Shown piece after piece: positions 18,201 to 24,628 of a stretch of DNA of 40,250 bases. The DNA is taken from the IMG/VR virus record IMGVR_UViG_3300049893_001839, positions 1 through 40,250 of that record; one strand, 5' to 3'. The notes under the pieces are model-generated. The model was not told the origin of the DNA. It searched no databases and was given only the letters and a program-made list of their open reading frames with translations. This DNA comes from a virus. Within the stretch, counting starts at the first letter, position 1. Each line of letters opens with the position of its first letter. Made by a program: the position numbers and the translations under genes.

Positions 18201-20836
18201 AGGCCCTGGGCGACTTTGACGGTGACCAGGTTACCTTGCAAAATGTTTCTAGACTTAATTTACTTTGGTCCCAGAAGACTAGCCTAGAACGTGAACGTAA
18301 AGTAGCCATCACTCAAGGTAAGAGCTTTGACGAGGCTAAGCTAAACGATATAAACAAGAGTCTAGAGGTTATTCAAGGGTTTCTAGCAGATAACCAAAAC
18401 GGTAAGAATCTAGTTCATCATGCGGCTAGATATACCGGTAATATGGGGTTAGTAGAGGCCTTCGCCCGCGCTGGCGCAGATAGCGCCGCGCGGGATAAAG
18501 TTTTAGCACAGTCAGTAGCGGCTATAAGCCAGGCCAGAGATCAATTCGAGCAGGTTAGTGACTATCTTTCAGAATACGTAAAAGAGTTTGATCTACAGGT
18601 TAAAGGCTACGAGGAGCAGTCTGGTAAGTCATTTATGCAAATGACCGACAGAGAGGGGCTCCATAAGAAAGCAGCAGAGGCTGCGACAAAACAAAGAGTA
18701 GCCAAACTAGAGCAAAGTATCACGGATCCGCTTTCTAATATGAAGCACGATGATATAGAGTTTCTATATCGCTATATCGGTTTTGCTGGTACTGAAGTAA
18801 TAGGCAAAGCATTTAACGCTACTTATGATCTATTGCTAAATACTCAGTTTATTGCTGGTAAGCACGAAGGCAGTAACAAAGAGGCAGAGAATCGTCTCTT
18901 CGGCAGAAAAGCAATGGACTACGAGAGAGGCCTATCACAGATGGATAGAATCTCTGGATTTATGCAAAGCATAAATCAGATGGCTAGAGACTCTCTAAAA
19001 CCCAAAGCATTCGAAGCTAAACTATTTGGTAGACTTAGGGATAAGTATAGAGGAGAGGGTGCCAGAGCTGCTGCAAAGGAAGTAGCTGGGGCTGAAACTA
19101 TTTCTTATTTAACAGCTATTCTAGAGGGCTCTACAGAAGTTAAGGACCTAATAGACGGCGGAACGAGAAGAAAGGAAACCCCCGGCTTCCTAGAGCTATC
19201 TAAGACCTTTAAAGAGTTTCACGCCAAGGCTGCCATAGAGCAGGCTAGATTCCAAATAGAAACTACGTACACTACTAAGTTTGCTCTTAGTGGTCTTATA
19301 GAAGATGGCTTATTAATTGGTGAAGAAGTTATAAAGAATATAGCTAGCGAGGCTGGAGTAAGTATTAGTTCTTATGAAGAATTAAAACAAAACCATGATT
19401 TAAGGGATCAGTTTATTACTGGCCTATTTAAGAAGAATAAAAAAGCAGAAAGGGTATTACTAGATAAACTATTAATCGAACATAATTATAACTCTATCGG
19501 TCTGATGTTCTCCTCTCAAAGCAGTGTTAAGGGTTTTATGACTAAGAGAGATGGAGAACATGACCTTAAGGGCTTGGTAGAACTATTTAACTTTGGGGCA
19601 GAAAGAGCGCAATACGAAAGAGATGTTAAACAAAGCATAGAGCACGGTTCTACTATAATTCCGTCTAAGCCTGATGTATCTATAAGTAGAGAAGCTAAAG
19701 TTGCTACGTTACTAAGCATAACAGCAAGACCACATACTCAATTCTCTGATCTAGAAGGCATGACTATGATTAGAGATATCTTAGAAAACGAAGATCTGCA
19801 AAGCAAGTCCATGGAGCAGCGCCAAGCCTTCTTTGATGATTTAAATAGGATGGATAAGTTTGGTACTAAAATAGGAACTCGATTCCAAGAACTCTGGGAA
19901 CAGGGCAACGGCACTATTCTTACTAAGGATCAAATGGCTCAAACAGAAGAACAAAGAATGAAGCAAACTATAGGGGATATAAGAAGAGGTGCAGTTAGAC
20001 ATAGAGAAATAGCAGAGTGGACTGCAGCCTCTGAGCGCCTTGCAGAGCAGGGCCTTAGTGGCGACCAGATCAAAACCATTCTGGACAGAAAAACAGGTGC
20101 CTCTGAAGCGATGCTGGACCTTCTCAGCACTAGCCCTGCTGCGGGTATTACCCTAGAATCGGGTCCCATTGATAAGTTCTTGGCTAAAGGAGAGAAGACC
20201 TTATCTAAATTTGTTAACTTAGAATCTGAGTCTGGCAGAGCCAGTTTCGGTGTAGTAACTAACTTATTTGGGGGTATGTTAGGGGCGGGTATTGCTAATG
20301 CAATAATGGGGCATAAGAGTACCGGTGGTGAATTAGTCCAAGCAGGCGTAGTTAGCTCTTTTATGATGAACCCTACTATGGCTGCTAAGATGAATGCCTC
20401 TGGAGACTCTGAGACGCTGCTTAAATCTACCGCTAGTTTATTAGCCGGTGGGGTATTAGGCCAGGCTGCTGAAGTGCTAACCTCTAGAGTTATTCCTAAA
20501 GCACATAAAGGCACAGCTGCAGTAGCAGGCTTCTTAGCTTCTACTGTTCTAGGTGCCTTTGGCTCTGTTATTACTGAGAGCTTCTTTGAAGCGAAGAAGA
20601 AAGCTCAGAGAGCTATGGCAGGAGAACTGGGAGAAGCTGCTGTTAATGCAATAGAGGCCTTATTTTTACCAGAACGAGATATCAGTGATGATCCTACACA
20701 GACGGCAGAATACAGAGATTTAGAGGGTAATGATATAAATGTAGTATCAGACGATGGTTCTGAGGTTTCTAATTGGTTAGATGAAAATGGTATGGGCGTA
20801 ATAAGAGGAGATTTAACTAATGAATTCACTGTTTAA
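12278..20836 (+). CDS. giant single-chain RNA polymerase with N-terminal phospholipase-D domain (probably virion-packaged)
   Basis: 2852 residues. About residues 190-600 carry two HKD-type motifs of the phospholipase D superfamily: HEK at about 291 with GSSNF after it, and HGKAYFLD at about 512 with GSAN after it. Residues 1979-1983 are DFDGD, the magnesium-binding signature of the double-psi beta-barrel of multisubunit RNA polymerases, within MVEALGDFDGDQVTLQN. GAKG near 1208 may belong to the second barrel (uncertain). The C-terminal 200 residues have hydrophobic glycine-zipper stretches (GGMLGAGIANAIMG, AAVAGFLASTVLGAFGSVIT). Giant one-chain polymerases of crAss-like phages are packaged in the virion. 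Placement beside the virion genes suggests the same here. Leu CTA and Arg AGA are frequent. Confidence 0.82.
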   Translation: MQDFNLQNLTRTGLSLLSLAARKAKPFTAYRDENSAELDTLTPDSRAERDSASVLDIYAKQAKDPETDPYKRLKDYTTADGILTNLQNSTDTRNRRRLQNLLEGRRKSIKLHEITPLAEAVFKAFEAGLSGEPDADEFNYRLYQRTFVTSALVEQLDTSVKSYIGRTKGEGVALPDLAAGIIHSHHGAAYATVLRNARSSLDIGMFQFEHTTMVAELYMAMQQLKEQKGSLSVRLNVPGAITLQNALTMGALRKWLATDLKGLKADIGYDIRSERKGITAGAEDLIPKIAHEKFVLANKASDKLEEMMLILGSSNFTRGALGVFERDGMYANAMGNIEVDYLATYKGLVEKSDILGESRMERATFDKLMREARAAASFISAKGPKLRTSFGRDNSFIMSGDVYMRRMLSDMKTASEAMRAGGAISKATFIINVLQTKSESWKQLHRQIHEFAKAGGQVDLLLQGLEDYNEATGETIRGFGLDLPRLQEKLGLKLDAATKGSIYIADSVGRYVHGKAYFLDTPNGLIGYIGSANQSVRAVGSLYDEEEPDNLELGIRVTSNQDRGLKYQLDLLRAAHGVDVKLAPATLENLKRTEGRPDIWSTPIQARYAISEQSHRALASYTQQLRNEGLMLEMMARREYRDASDKFDINPDVQREAIGFKLGFKYGSAKIGHLVGFEAFAHETSAPLLNGKERHSLYLPHFHKIINGAMGFYRDEDGKLKQKWITPEEIIASALQATHNFVQKKLIGVEMRQRAITALRASNRRVTEAAIDQYIESRITGNFTQYGLKEKARTFLMNALGSFDSGELGKRFYNSKDYQYLAYELTDPEKPLNILENPADIAFRNGPLKTGEFNFMRPGDGYMQRRNRRNPVTGEPLVQVGKTYVGEAFKSLPIVSTSKDKDGEEIYQFLIPFSKAFQLTQRFGNVMSSRVWEYAKLVEGKLEPIPMDVLPFQSEIGAETLKLMKERDKARTSIDKVLRGYKQNTLVYIGPNLIGDVGYANPDFFQDLYLYRTQLQTKVLSKRHLSEAQEYDAKEGVVKEAGGIGGIMQRLKTLQGKLLHGSRLGIALAQGMSVFGITTNEASIDNKALKEGRYKGGRITLNNVSISPEVVDKHKLRVELEYGIGRRVQTGDRSTVAIKAPYLFVKSDWFSNLFHKMFMNPAQGGAKGYLSQMLQIEGASDVGLVVTSAHIKTGDTMMQTGAYLITQMGAKGYLDKVMGMGSFDIKQALENIHNKMRNRDGGEPKKGTYLREVFDVLKSTDKLSALQRLMSEVDSSIISYDFTEGPQDYRRRGRVLKSSDHKHQAAAAMAWFLHEQFFTSEALKNIQLHKSGFFDKPMLAGSEAMRKASLMMAGKDEFTQDDFSYVVPVVPFTGIATNSVPLSSRPNTQILTYLNIGEGAATLYEALHPALNEKQMSFLHMASLFTYGHAAMPLGPGNRRYMDNVLPGQISAGTVAASATHATLEDTVTLTRAARNLTSALYSGIAEGKSYEDLLKQIDKAHEDISLIEAKKDKLKNLVKNTKGKTEAGQSKTLATKAIISALKQADVGALRIIVPKLEFEHAGFRHTAKLKGFHDILMPDAEALEQLSKIGGAEAASEIDHYIELLHLMGQETRTMQKIMGYYNTPSEDGFKFYVGPREYSQFNRLTDFANKINKFQSKIMGSDFLKHFYGNMVVEGNVGTVVSSPAVPLGTSVYGKLPYNQALATNTRAVMKDLTYTRAVDGRKRVNKLAFQTAMNNLGLGNEFANLIKKANSLSDIKDAPQLSVLKYDNIDFSRKSNIIRGHDELFRVHLTRDETSLMKEQSYSQVIDKLQKRNIDVTGLDLGTRDAVHRHELLVKSGVAIIDKALGTYGDFFKNQAKGSASLQGAEGIVIEHRRQQAYAKLSSWIQEGVKAKNFSYKVAQLASELVLSNPERMVTYGNRAGAPLGTSHLLNIILRPEEVNLINKHLGLDVPEFSVEHSEAMIGLNPTGMVEALGDFDGDQVTLQNVSRLNLLWSQKTSLERERKVAITQGKSFDEAKLNDINKSLEVIQGFLADNQNGKNLVHHAARYTGNMGLVEAFARAGADSAARDKVLAQSVAAISQARDQFEQVSDYLSEYVKEFDLQVKGYEEQSGKSFMQMTDREGLHKKAAEAATKQRVAKLEQSITDPLSNMKHDDIEFLYRYIGFAGTEVIGKAFNATYDLLLNTQFIAGKHEGSNKEAENRLFGRKAMDYERGLSQMDRISGFMQSINQMARDSLKPKAFEAKLFGRLRDKYRGEGARAAAKEVAGAETISYLTAILEGSTEVKDLIDGGTRRKETPGFLELSKTFKEFHAKAAIEQARFQIETTYTTKFALSGLIEDGLLIGEEVIKNIASEAGVSISSYEELKQNHDLRDQFITGLFKKNKKAERVLLDKLLIEHNYNSIGLMFSSQSSVKGFMTKRDGEHDLKGLVELFNFGAERAQYERDVKQSIEHGSTIIPSKPDVSISREAKVATLLSITARPHTQFSDLEGMTMIRDILENEDLQSKSMEQRQAFFDDLNRMDKFGTKIGTRFQELWEQGNGTILTKDQMAQTEEQRMKQTIGDIRRGAVRHREIAEWTAASERLAEQGLSGDQIKTILDRKTGASEAMLDLLSTSPAAGITLESGPIDKFLAKGEKTLSKFVNLESESGRASFGVVTNLFGGMLGAGIANAIMGHKSTGGELVQAGVVSSFMMNPTMAAKMNASGDSETLLKSTASLLAGGVLGQAAEVLTSRVIPKAHKGTAAVAGFLASTVLGAFGSVITESFFEAKKKAQRAMAGELGEAAVNAIEALFLPERDISDDPTQTAEYRDLEGNDINVVSDDGSEVSNWLDENGMGVIRGDLTNEFTV

Positions 20837-21236
20837 GAAGTCGCTGTTAATAGCGACTGCGGCGCTATTAACAGCTTTTACGCCCAAAGAAGATTACGGC
20901 AAGTTAATTAAACAAGAAGAAACGGAACAGCACCATACTGTTTATTATTACGAAGGTATGGAATTTAATCACATCGTAGAGACTAAAGACGATGATACTT
21001 TAATAGCGGATACTATTATCCCTAATACTTCTGAAGCTGTAATATCTCCTACTACCGTTCCTGAGCACGCTTATATAAGCACTCATAAGGGTACGGTGCA
21101 GGCAGCTAAGATTTTAGAAGACGGCAGCAAAGTACTTGTTATTAAATACGAGAACGGACTAATGCTATATCTTAGAGATCTGCGTGGCAGACTAATAATG
21201 GCTACTGTTGTTTATCCAGTGCGTCCACGGGCATAG
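20820..21236 (+). CDS. small exported protein
   Basis: 138 residues. The N-terminus is a signal peptide (MNSLFKKSLLIATAALLTAF), with no lipobox cysteine. The mature part is acidic and beta-rich, ending in RGRLIMATVVYPVRPRA. It overlaps the 3' end of the giant polymerase gene by 17 bases, with an AGAGGAG ribosome site inside that gene, so the two are co-expressed. It may be a periplasmic partner in DNA or protein delivery, or an envelope-modifying protein. No family was recognised. Its 3' end overlaps the convergent gene at 21202 by 35 bases. Confidence 0.7.
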   Translation: MNSLFKKSLLIATAALLTAFTPKEDYGKLIKQEETEQHHTVYYYEGMEFNHIVETKDDDTLIADTIIPNTSEAVISPTTVPEHAYISTHKGTVQAAKILEDGSKVLVIKYENGLMLYLRDLRGRLIMATVVYPVRPRA

Positions 21237-21480
21237 AGACGCGTAGATACGCGTCTAGGAAGTTCTTGAGGCGAGAGATCGCCTCAAGGTCTACCTGCTC
21301 TTCATCCATTAGATATTCCTGCAGTCTCTTATGAAAGAGACTGAAGTCTTCCATGCTATAGATAGCGATAGCCTTGTCTAATAGTTTGCCCGCAGGTATA
21401 CCAGTTCGTTCTACTTCTAGGCGGATTAGTTCCGCAGTCCTAGGCAAGATATAGGAATTGAATTGAGTTCTCATCGACAT
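21202..21480 (-). CDS. small protein, possible ribbon-helix-helix type
   Basis: 92 residues with AGAGGT nine bases before the start. The N-terminus (MRTQFNSYILPRTAELIRLE, then GIPAGKLLDKAIAIY) has the strand-helix-helix pattern of ribbon-helix-helix DNA-binding proteins. The rest is helical. It is the last of three minus-strand genes that converge on the giant polymerase operon. If it binds DNA it could be a regulator. This is a weak inference. Confidence 0.6.
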   Translation of the reverse strand: MSMRTQFNSYILPRTAELIRLEVERTGIPAGKLLDKAIAIYSMEDFSLFHKRLQEYLMDEEQVDLEAISRLKNFLDAYLRVSMPVDALDKQQ

Positions 21481-21482
21481 GG

Positions 21483-21875
21483 TTATTTTACCTCTGTTCG
21501 AGCAGACTCTTCGTGTAACGAAGATCTGCTTATTTTCATTAAGTCCCTAATATCATTTTGTACTGCAGCTATCTGAGTAGAAGAGGGTAATGCTTTAGCA
21601 GCATTTGTAACCGCCTCTGAGAGCTTCTGGGCGTCTCTAATAGCGCTTAATGCTAGTCCGAGCTGTAGATTCCACTTGATGGAATCTAGGCCTACGGAAA
21701 TCAATCCTAGACGCTCTGAGAGTATAGCGATATAGGTCTGTAGCTTAGAGAGATTTAGTTCTTGTTCTTCCGTAGTTAGAGCGCGAGCTCTTACCTGAGA
21801 TTCCATCATCGTTATCTGGTTGAATAGTTCTGCTGCTTTTAGGGTTGCTTGTTCTAGGTCTGCTTCTAGGCTCAT
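21483..21875 (-). CDS. helical/coiled-coil protein of unknown function
   Basis: 130 residues, almost entirely helical: LEADLEQATLKAAELFNQIT, TTEEQELNLSKLQTYIAILS, SAIRDAQKLSEAVTNAAKAL. Heptad-like spacing suggests a coiled coil. It lies two bases upstream of the 92-residue gene. No family recognised. It could be structural or a small assembly factor. Confidence 0.65.
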   Translation of the reverse strand: MSLEADLEQATLKAAELFNQITMMESQVRARALTTEEQELNLSKLQTYIAILSERLGLISVGLDSIKWNLQLGLALSAIRDAQKLSEAVTNAAKALPSSTQIAAVQNDIRDLMKISRSSLHEESARTEVK

Positions 21876-22031
21876 TTACTGCTTCTCCAATTGTTCAACT
21901 CTTGACTTAAGTTCATCTATTCCCTCCGGATTACTTATCCAAATCATTAAGGCATCTCGTACTAAGATAAAGGCTTCGTCATCCGGTTCCATTAGGGCGA
22001 GCTTTAGGATGTCTATTAGTTTATCTGGCAA
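21876..22031 (-). CDS. short acidic helical protein, TTG start
   Basis: 51 residues, read as PDKLIDILKLALMEPDDEAF onward, ending ELKSRVEQLEKQ. The frame is open from a TTG (22031-22029) with AGAAAG about nine bases before it. An internal ATG gives a 37-residue alternative. It stops immediately before the 130-residue gene, consistent with a three-gene operon. No function recognised. Confidence 0.55.
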   Translation of the reverse strand: MPDKLIDILKLALMEPDDEAFILVRDALMIWISNPEGIDELKSRVEQLEKQ

Positions 22032-22315
22032 GTGAGATTACTTTCTACTAAGTAATAGTGTACTAAAAGACTATCAAAATCCTGGATATTTTTCAAGTTG
22101 ATATGGGTTTAGGTTTCTTATGTTTTTGGGTACCCTAGGGACTTAAAGATAGTAATAGTCTACCTTTTAGGTACTATAGAACTCGTCAAAGACCCATGAT
22201 TGAGGTTGCCTATAGCCCCCCATATCAATAAAGGAGGGTGGGTGATTTTTACAAAGGGGTTGTAACTCCTTTGTGATGTGGTCTCTGCACAAAGCAGAGA
22301 GAAAGGAGATACGTT
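22032..22315. promoter_or_regulatory. divergent intergenic control region
   Basis: 284 bases between minus-strand genes and the plus-strand small-gene operon, with no reading frame. On the minus strand TTGAAA, 17 bases, TAGTCT is a possible weak promoter. On the plus strand there is a hairpin ACAAAGG/CCTTTGT (about 22251-22274) and then the first hairpin of the ACGAA class. No convincing plus-strand -10/-35 pair was found, so a phage-specific promoter may lie here. Confidence 0.45.
22281..22308 (+). promoter_or_regulatory. ACGAA-class leader hairpin 0, ribosome site of the 40-residue gene
   Basis: TCTCTGC paired with GCAGAGA around a 5-nt loop ACAAA, followed by AAAGGAG and the ATG at 22316. 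Same 7-bp stem and 5-nt loop geometry as the hairpins in the cassettes downstream. Confidence 0.6.
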
Positions 22316-22438
22316 ATGCGTATCAAGATCCACTGCCTTAGGGCAGATGTCCCTCGGCTTAAGGCCGAGGGTACTGAACGGGGCGTGGGGGTCATCGTAC
22401 CCCCACGCTTCGAGGGCTATATCTTCGTTGAAGTATAG
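22316..22438 (+). CDS. 40-residue protein, first gene of the small-gene operon
   Basis: Begins MRIKIHCLRADVPRLKAEG and ends EGYIFVEV. AAAGGAG lies seven bases before ATG. No family recognised. Codon use (CTC, CGT, GGT) matches the genes after it. It is followed by a strong terminator. Confidence 0.6.
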   Translation: MRIKIHCLRADVPRLKAEGTERGVGVIVPPRFEGYIFVEV

Positions 22439-22445
22439 CCTTCAG

Positions 22446-22470
22446 GGGGAAGCGAAAGCTTCCCCTTTTT
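22446..22470 (+). terminator. terminator A
   Basis: GGGGAAGC, GAAA loop, GCTTCCCC, then TTTTT. First of eight terminators that each precede an ACGAA-class hairpin. Confidence 0.85.
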
Positions 22471-22476
22471 CTTTAC

Positions 22477-22523
22477 GCTCTATACGAAGTGGAGCAAACA
22501 TAGTCGGAGGTATGAACTATGTT
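22477..22523 (+). promoter_or_regulatory. cassette A: ACGAA hairpin plus start-codon hairpin
   Basis: GCTCTAT (22477-22483) pairs with GTGGAGC around ACGAA, with G-T wobbles. Then AACATAG (22497-22503) pairs with CTATGTT (22517-22523), placing CGGAGG in the loop and the start codon at 22519 in the stem. Confidence 0.65.
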
Positions 22524-22950
22524 GAAGACTATCTGGAACATCCTAGTCCTTCGTCTGGTATGGAGGCTCTTCTGCCTCCGGTACCGGGTCGCCGGGGTTC
22601 GCCTGGGCTTTCGAGCTCAGGTGAAGTCCTGGAGTGGCTGGGAGCCCTCCTATCCGGTTGACGGTAAATATACCGGTGATTGGGCTTTGGTAACCAAAGC
22701 CCACGGCCAGGACATGCTATTAACTCTCCTTCACGAGGGGTGGCATGCCCAGCAGGACCGGGTTGGTTGGCCCAAGACCTGGAAGGAGGTTAATCCTCCT
22801 CGGGATCATGGTCGGTGGGCCGACCAGGACTTCTACTGGTGGCTGGATGAGTATCCGGTCCAGGAGAGGCCGTCAGAGTGGGAAGCCGAGCTTTGGGCTC
22901 GGCATCTCGCCATGACCTCCTTCTACTGGGCGTGGAAGCTCCTCCGGTAG
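22519..22950 (+). CDS. HExxH zinc metallopeptidase-like protein
   Basis: 143 residues. HEGWH at 72-76 (LLTLLHEGWHAQQDR) fits the zincin HExxH motif, with the two His and Glu as zinc ligands and base. A downstream Glu in EWEAELWARHL (about 122-124) is a likely third ligand. Residues 1-20 are hydrophobic and could be a membrane anchor. The domain is short for a protease, so it may be a minimal peptidase or a zinc-binding relative. A second protein with HExxH at the same position lies at 31497. CGGAGG lies nine bases before the start. Confidence 0.65.
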   Translation: MLKTIWNILVLRLVWRLFCLRYRVAGVRLGFRAQVKSWSGWEPSYPVDGKYTGDWALVTKAHGQDMLLTLLHEGWHAQQDRVGWPKTWKEVNPPRDHGRWADQDFYWWLDEYPVQERPSEWEAELWARHLAMTSFYWAWKLLR

Positions 22951-22955
22951 AAGCC

Positions 22956-22979
22956 AAAGGGGACGAAAGTCCCCTTTTT
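22956..22979 (+). terminator. terminator B
   Basis: GGGGAC, GAAA, GTCCCC (extended by AAA/TTT), then a T run and CTTT. Confidence 0.85.
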
Positions 22980-22985
22980 CTTTGC

Positions 22986-23032
22986 GCTCCCCACGAAGAG
23001 GAGCAAGTACATAGGGAGGTTAAGCTATGTAC
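22986..23032 (+). promoter_or_regulatory. cassette B: ACGAA hairpin plus start-codon hairpin
   Basis: GCTCCCC (22986-22992) against GAGGAGC around ACGAA with one C-A mismatch. Then a perfect 8-bp stem GTACATAG (23007-23014) with CTATGTAC (23025-23032), loop GGAGGTTAAG carrying the ribosome site. The start codon at 23027 is in the stem. Confidence 0.68.
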
Positions 23033-23551
23033 AACACCAACAGCACCAGCTTCCGTACCCAGGAAGTTTCTCGGTGGCTTGAGGATGACCGCAGCGATCT
23101 CTGCCAGCATGTCCGTGCTGACCAGATGGTTGCTTATGCCGTTCTCAAGGAGGACGATTCTTTCGGCCCTGTTGTTCGCATGGTCGTCTGCAAGGACTGC
23201 TATGAGGCAGCATGGAAGATTGAGTCTCTCCGTGGTAACGAGGACGACCCTGCATTGGCCTCTCATGAGGCTTATGAGGGGAAGCATGCCCTCTATCACG
23301 GCACCGAGGAGGACTGCAAGGAGTACGCTAAGTACTTCATGTGTCAGAATCCTGATGCGGTTGCTGAGGTGCGGCCTTCTACATATCCTCGCAATACCAA
23401 TGGGTCTCGTCGTACGGTTCCAGGAATGGAAGATCGTATGACCAAGACCAGCTGGGATTGGACGCTTATGTGGAAGGATCGTATCTACGCCGGGATCTCT
23501 GAGTACCACACTAAGACGTGGGAAGAGATCAAGGAAGATCTGGGTTATTAG
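23027..23551 (+). CDS. 174-residue protein of unknown function
   Basis: Charged, soluble, Tyr/Trp/Cys-containing (CQHVRADQMVAYAVLKED, VVCKDCYEAAWKIES). Cys and His positions near residues 26-60 could bind a metal. The C-terminal third (TKTSWDWTLMWKDRIYAGIS) looks folded. Long open frame, strong ribosome site and matching codon use make the gene certain. The function is not recognised. Confidence 0.75.
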   Translation: MYNTNSTSFRTQEVSRWLEDDRSDLCQHVRADQMVAYAVLKEDDSFGPVVRMVVCKDCYEAAWKIESLRGNEDDPALASHEAYEGKHALYHGTEEDCKEYAKYFMCQNPDAVAEVRPSTYPRNTNGSRRTVPGMEDRMTKTSWDWTLMWKDRIYAGISEYHTKTWEEIKEDLGY

Positions 23552-23559
23552 GTAGTCTA

Positions 23560-23580
23560 GGGGCCTTCGGGCCCCTTTTT
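23560..23580 (+). terminator. terminator C
   Basis: GGGGCC, TTCG, GGCCCC, then TTTTT CTTT. Confidence 0.85.
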
Positions 23581-23586
23581 CTTTGC

Positions 23587-23632
23587 GCTCTATATGAAAT
23601 AGAGCATTATACCTTTAAGGGGGTATAACATG
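23587..23632 (+). promoter_or_regulatory. cassette C: ATGAA hairpin plus ribosome-site hairpin
   Basis: GCTCTAT (23587-23593) with ATAGAGC (23599-23605), perfect, loop ATGAA. Then TTATACC (23607-23613) with GGTATAA (23622-23628), loop TTTAAGGG holding part of the ribosome site, ending two bases before the ATG. Confidence 0.65.
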
Positions 23633-23788
23633 GATAAGGACCTTATCGGCGTCCTGCTCATCAGCCTCATGGCAGCTGCTATTACTGGGGCTATCATCTG
23701 TGCTGGGGCTGGACCTATCCGCTATAAGAACTGTGGGTCAGAGCCGCTGACCTACGATGTTCCTGTGGCGTGGGAGGTTATGTACTAA
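23630..23788 (+). CDS. 52-residue membrane protein
   Basis: MDKDLIGVLLISLMAAAITG onward gives one hydrophobic helix (about residues 5-28), then a short soluble tail ending VAWEVMY. Strong ribosome site and own terminator. It may target the host membrane. No family recognised. Confidence 0.65.
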   Translation: MDKDLIGVLLISLMAAAITGAIICAGAGPIRYKNCGSEPLTYDVPVAWEVMY

Positions 23789-23796
23789 GTGGCATC

Positions 23797-23818
23797 AAAG
23801 GGGCTTCGGCCCCTTTTT
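23797..23818 (+). terminator. terminator D
   Basis: AAAGGGGC, TTCG, GCCCCTTT, followed by further T and CTTT. Confidence 0.85.
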
Positions 23819-23824
23819 CTTTGA

Positions 23825-23860
23825 GTCCTCTATGAAAGGGGACAAAGGAGGTATATTATG
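23825..23860 (+). promoter_or_regulatory. cassette D: ATGAA hairpin and ribosome site
   Basis: GTCCTCT (23825-23831) with AGGGGAC (23837-23843), loop ATGAA, one G-T pair, then AAAGGAGGT before the ATG at 23858. No second hairpin is evident. Confidence 0.6.
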
Positions 23861-24085
23861 GCTGGACGTAACAAAACCCGGTTCTCCCATTCTCGGGCTA
23901 TGCACGCTGCTGAGATGCTTCTTCCCGCTGGATCTCGTTACGGGATTCAACGGATAGAGAAACCTGTCTCCGAGGCGGATAAAGCCTACTTCACCGGGTT
24001 ATGGGAATGGGCAAAAGAGAACTCGGAGGAGTATTGGAAGGGGATCGAACACGGGGATCTCTTCTTCCGCTATCCTGGTTCCTAG
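23858..24085 (+). CDS. 75-residue basic protein
   Basis: MAGRNKTRFSHSRAMHAAEM onward, with a basic N-terminus and an aromatic helical C-terminal half (YFTGLWEWAKENSEEYWKG). Good ribosome site, own terminator. No family recognised. It could bind nucleic acid or a host protein. Confidence 0.65.
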   Translation: MAGRNKTRFSHSRAMHAAEMLLPAGSRYGIQRIEKPVSEADKAYFTGLWEWAKENSEEYWKGIEHGDLFFRYPGS

Positions 24086-24093
24086 GTAACTTT

Positions 24094-24118
24094 GGGGAGA
24101 CTTCGGTCTCCCCCTTTT
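24094..24118 (+). terminator. terminator E
   Basis: GGGGAGAC, TTCG, GTCTCCCC, then CTTTTCTTTT. Confidence 0.82.
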
Positions 24119-24124
24119 CTTTTG

Positions 24125-24168
24125 TACCTCTAACGAATAGAGGTAAGCATATGGAGGTATTCACATGC
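24125..24168 (+). promoter_or_regulatory. cassette E: ACGAA hairpin plus start-codon hairpin
   Basis: TACCTCTA (24125-24132) with TAGAGGTA (24138-24145), 8 bp perfect, loop ACGAA. Then GCATATG (24147-24153) with CACATGC (24162-24168), one A-C mismatch, loop GAGGTATT. The start codon at 24165 is in the stem. Confidence 0.66.
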
Positions 24169-24374
24169 AACTCAAGAAAGACATGGTCTTTCATCACGCC
24201 ACGTTGTACGTGGATGTTCCTGTAGCAGCAGGGACTAAGGTTAAAGTACAGAAGATTGGCAAGGATGCCTACCTTCTGGTAGTTCGGAAGAGCTATCTGC
24301 ATGGTTCTTACTTCGGTAAGGACTATGAGGCTTGCCTCTTCACCAGCAATCCTAAAGAGTTGATTGGAGGTTAG
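24165..24374 (+). CDS. 69-residue protein of unknown function
   Basis: MQLKKDMVFHHATLYVDVPV onward, beta-rich, with VAAGTKVKVQKIGKDAYLLV resembling a small barrel fold. Its stop overlaps the ribosome site of the next gene, so the two are coupled. Function not recognised. Confidence 0.65.
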   Translation: MQLKKDMVFHHATLYVDVPVAAGTKVKVQKIGKDAYLLVVRKSYLHGSYFGKDYEACLFTSNPKELIGG

Positions 24375-24375
24375 T

Positions 24376-24594
24376 ATGTATGCAGTGTACACCGGCAAAG
24401 CTCTCTTTGCCAAAGTCCAAGATTACTGCTGTGCCTTAGGGCACTGTGGTAACTGTATCTCTTGCACTCAGCGGGTGCTGAGGGATATGGGTAACCGCCA
24501 GGAGGTTTCTTGGCACGAGGTTGTTGAGGAGCAGCAACCGACTAAACCCGTTCTCTTCTACAAGCCGTTGAATCTCTTTGATTTGATGGCTTAA
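24376..24594 (+). CDS. 72-residue cysteine-rich, probable zinc-binding protein
   Basis: ATG at 24376 is chosen because GGAGG lies five bases before it. An in-frame TTG at 24364 is less likely. The motif CCALGHCGNCISC (about residues 18-30) gives closely spaced cysteines typical of a small zinc site. The rest (HEVVEEQQPTKPVLFYKPL) is not recognised. It is the only gene in this block not preceded by its own terminator cassette. Confidence 0.65.
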   Translation: MYAVYTGKALFAKVQDYCCALGHCGNCISCTQRVLRDMGNRQEVSWHEVVEEQQPTKPVLFYKPLNLFDLMA

Positions 24595-24601
24595 GTGCTT
24601 A

Positions 24602-24622
24602 GGGGCCCTAGGGCCCCTTTTT
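24602..24622 (+). terminator. terminator F
   Basis: GGGGCC, CTAG, GGCCCC, then TTTTT CTTT. Confidence 0.85.
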
Positions 24623-24628
24623 CTTTGA

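Noticed and set aside
22790-23509. Minus-strand frame of 239 codons over the small-gene block
   Set aside because: It crosses two genes, a terminator and a cassette, has no ribosome site and gives a low-complexity Arg/Pro/Ser-rich product.
24364-24375. TTG start four codons earlier for the cysteine-rich gene at 24376
   Set aside because: It would lie on top of the GGAGG ribosome site that correctly serves the ATG at 24376.
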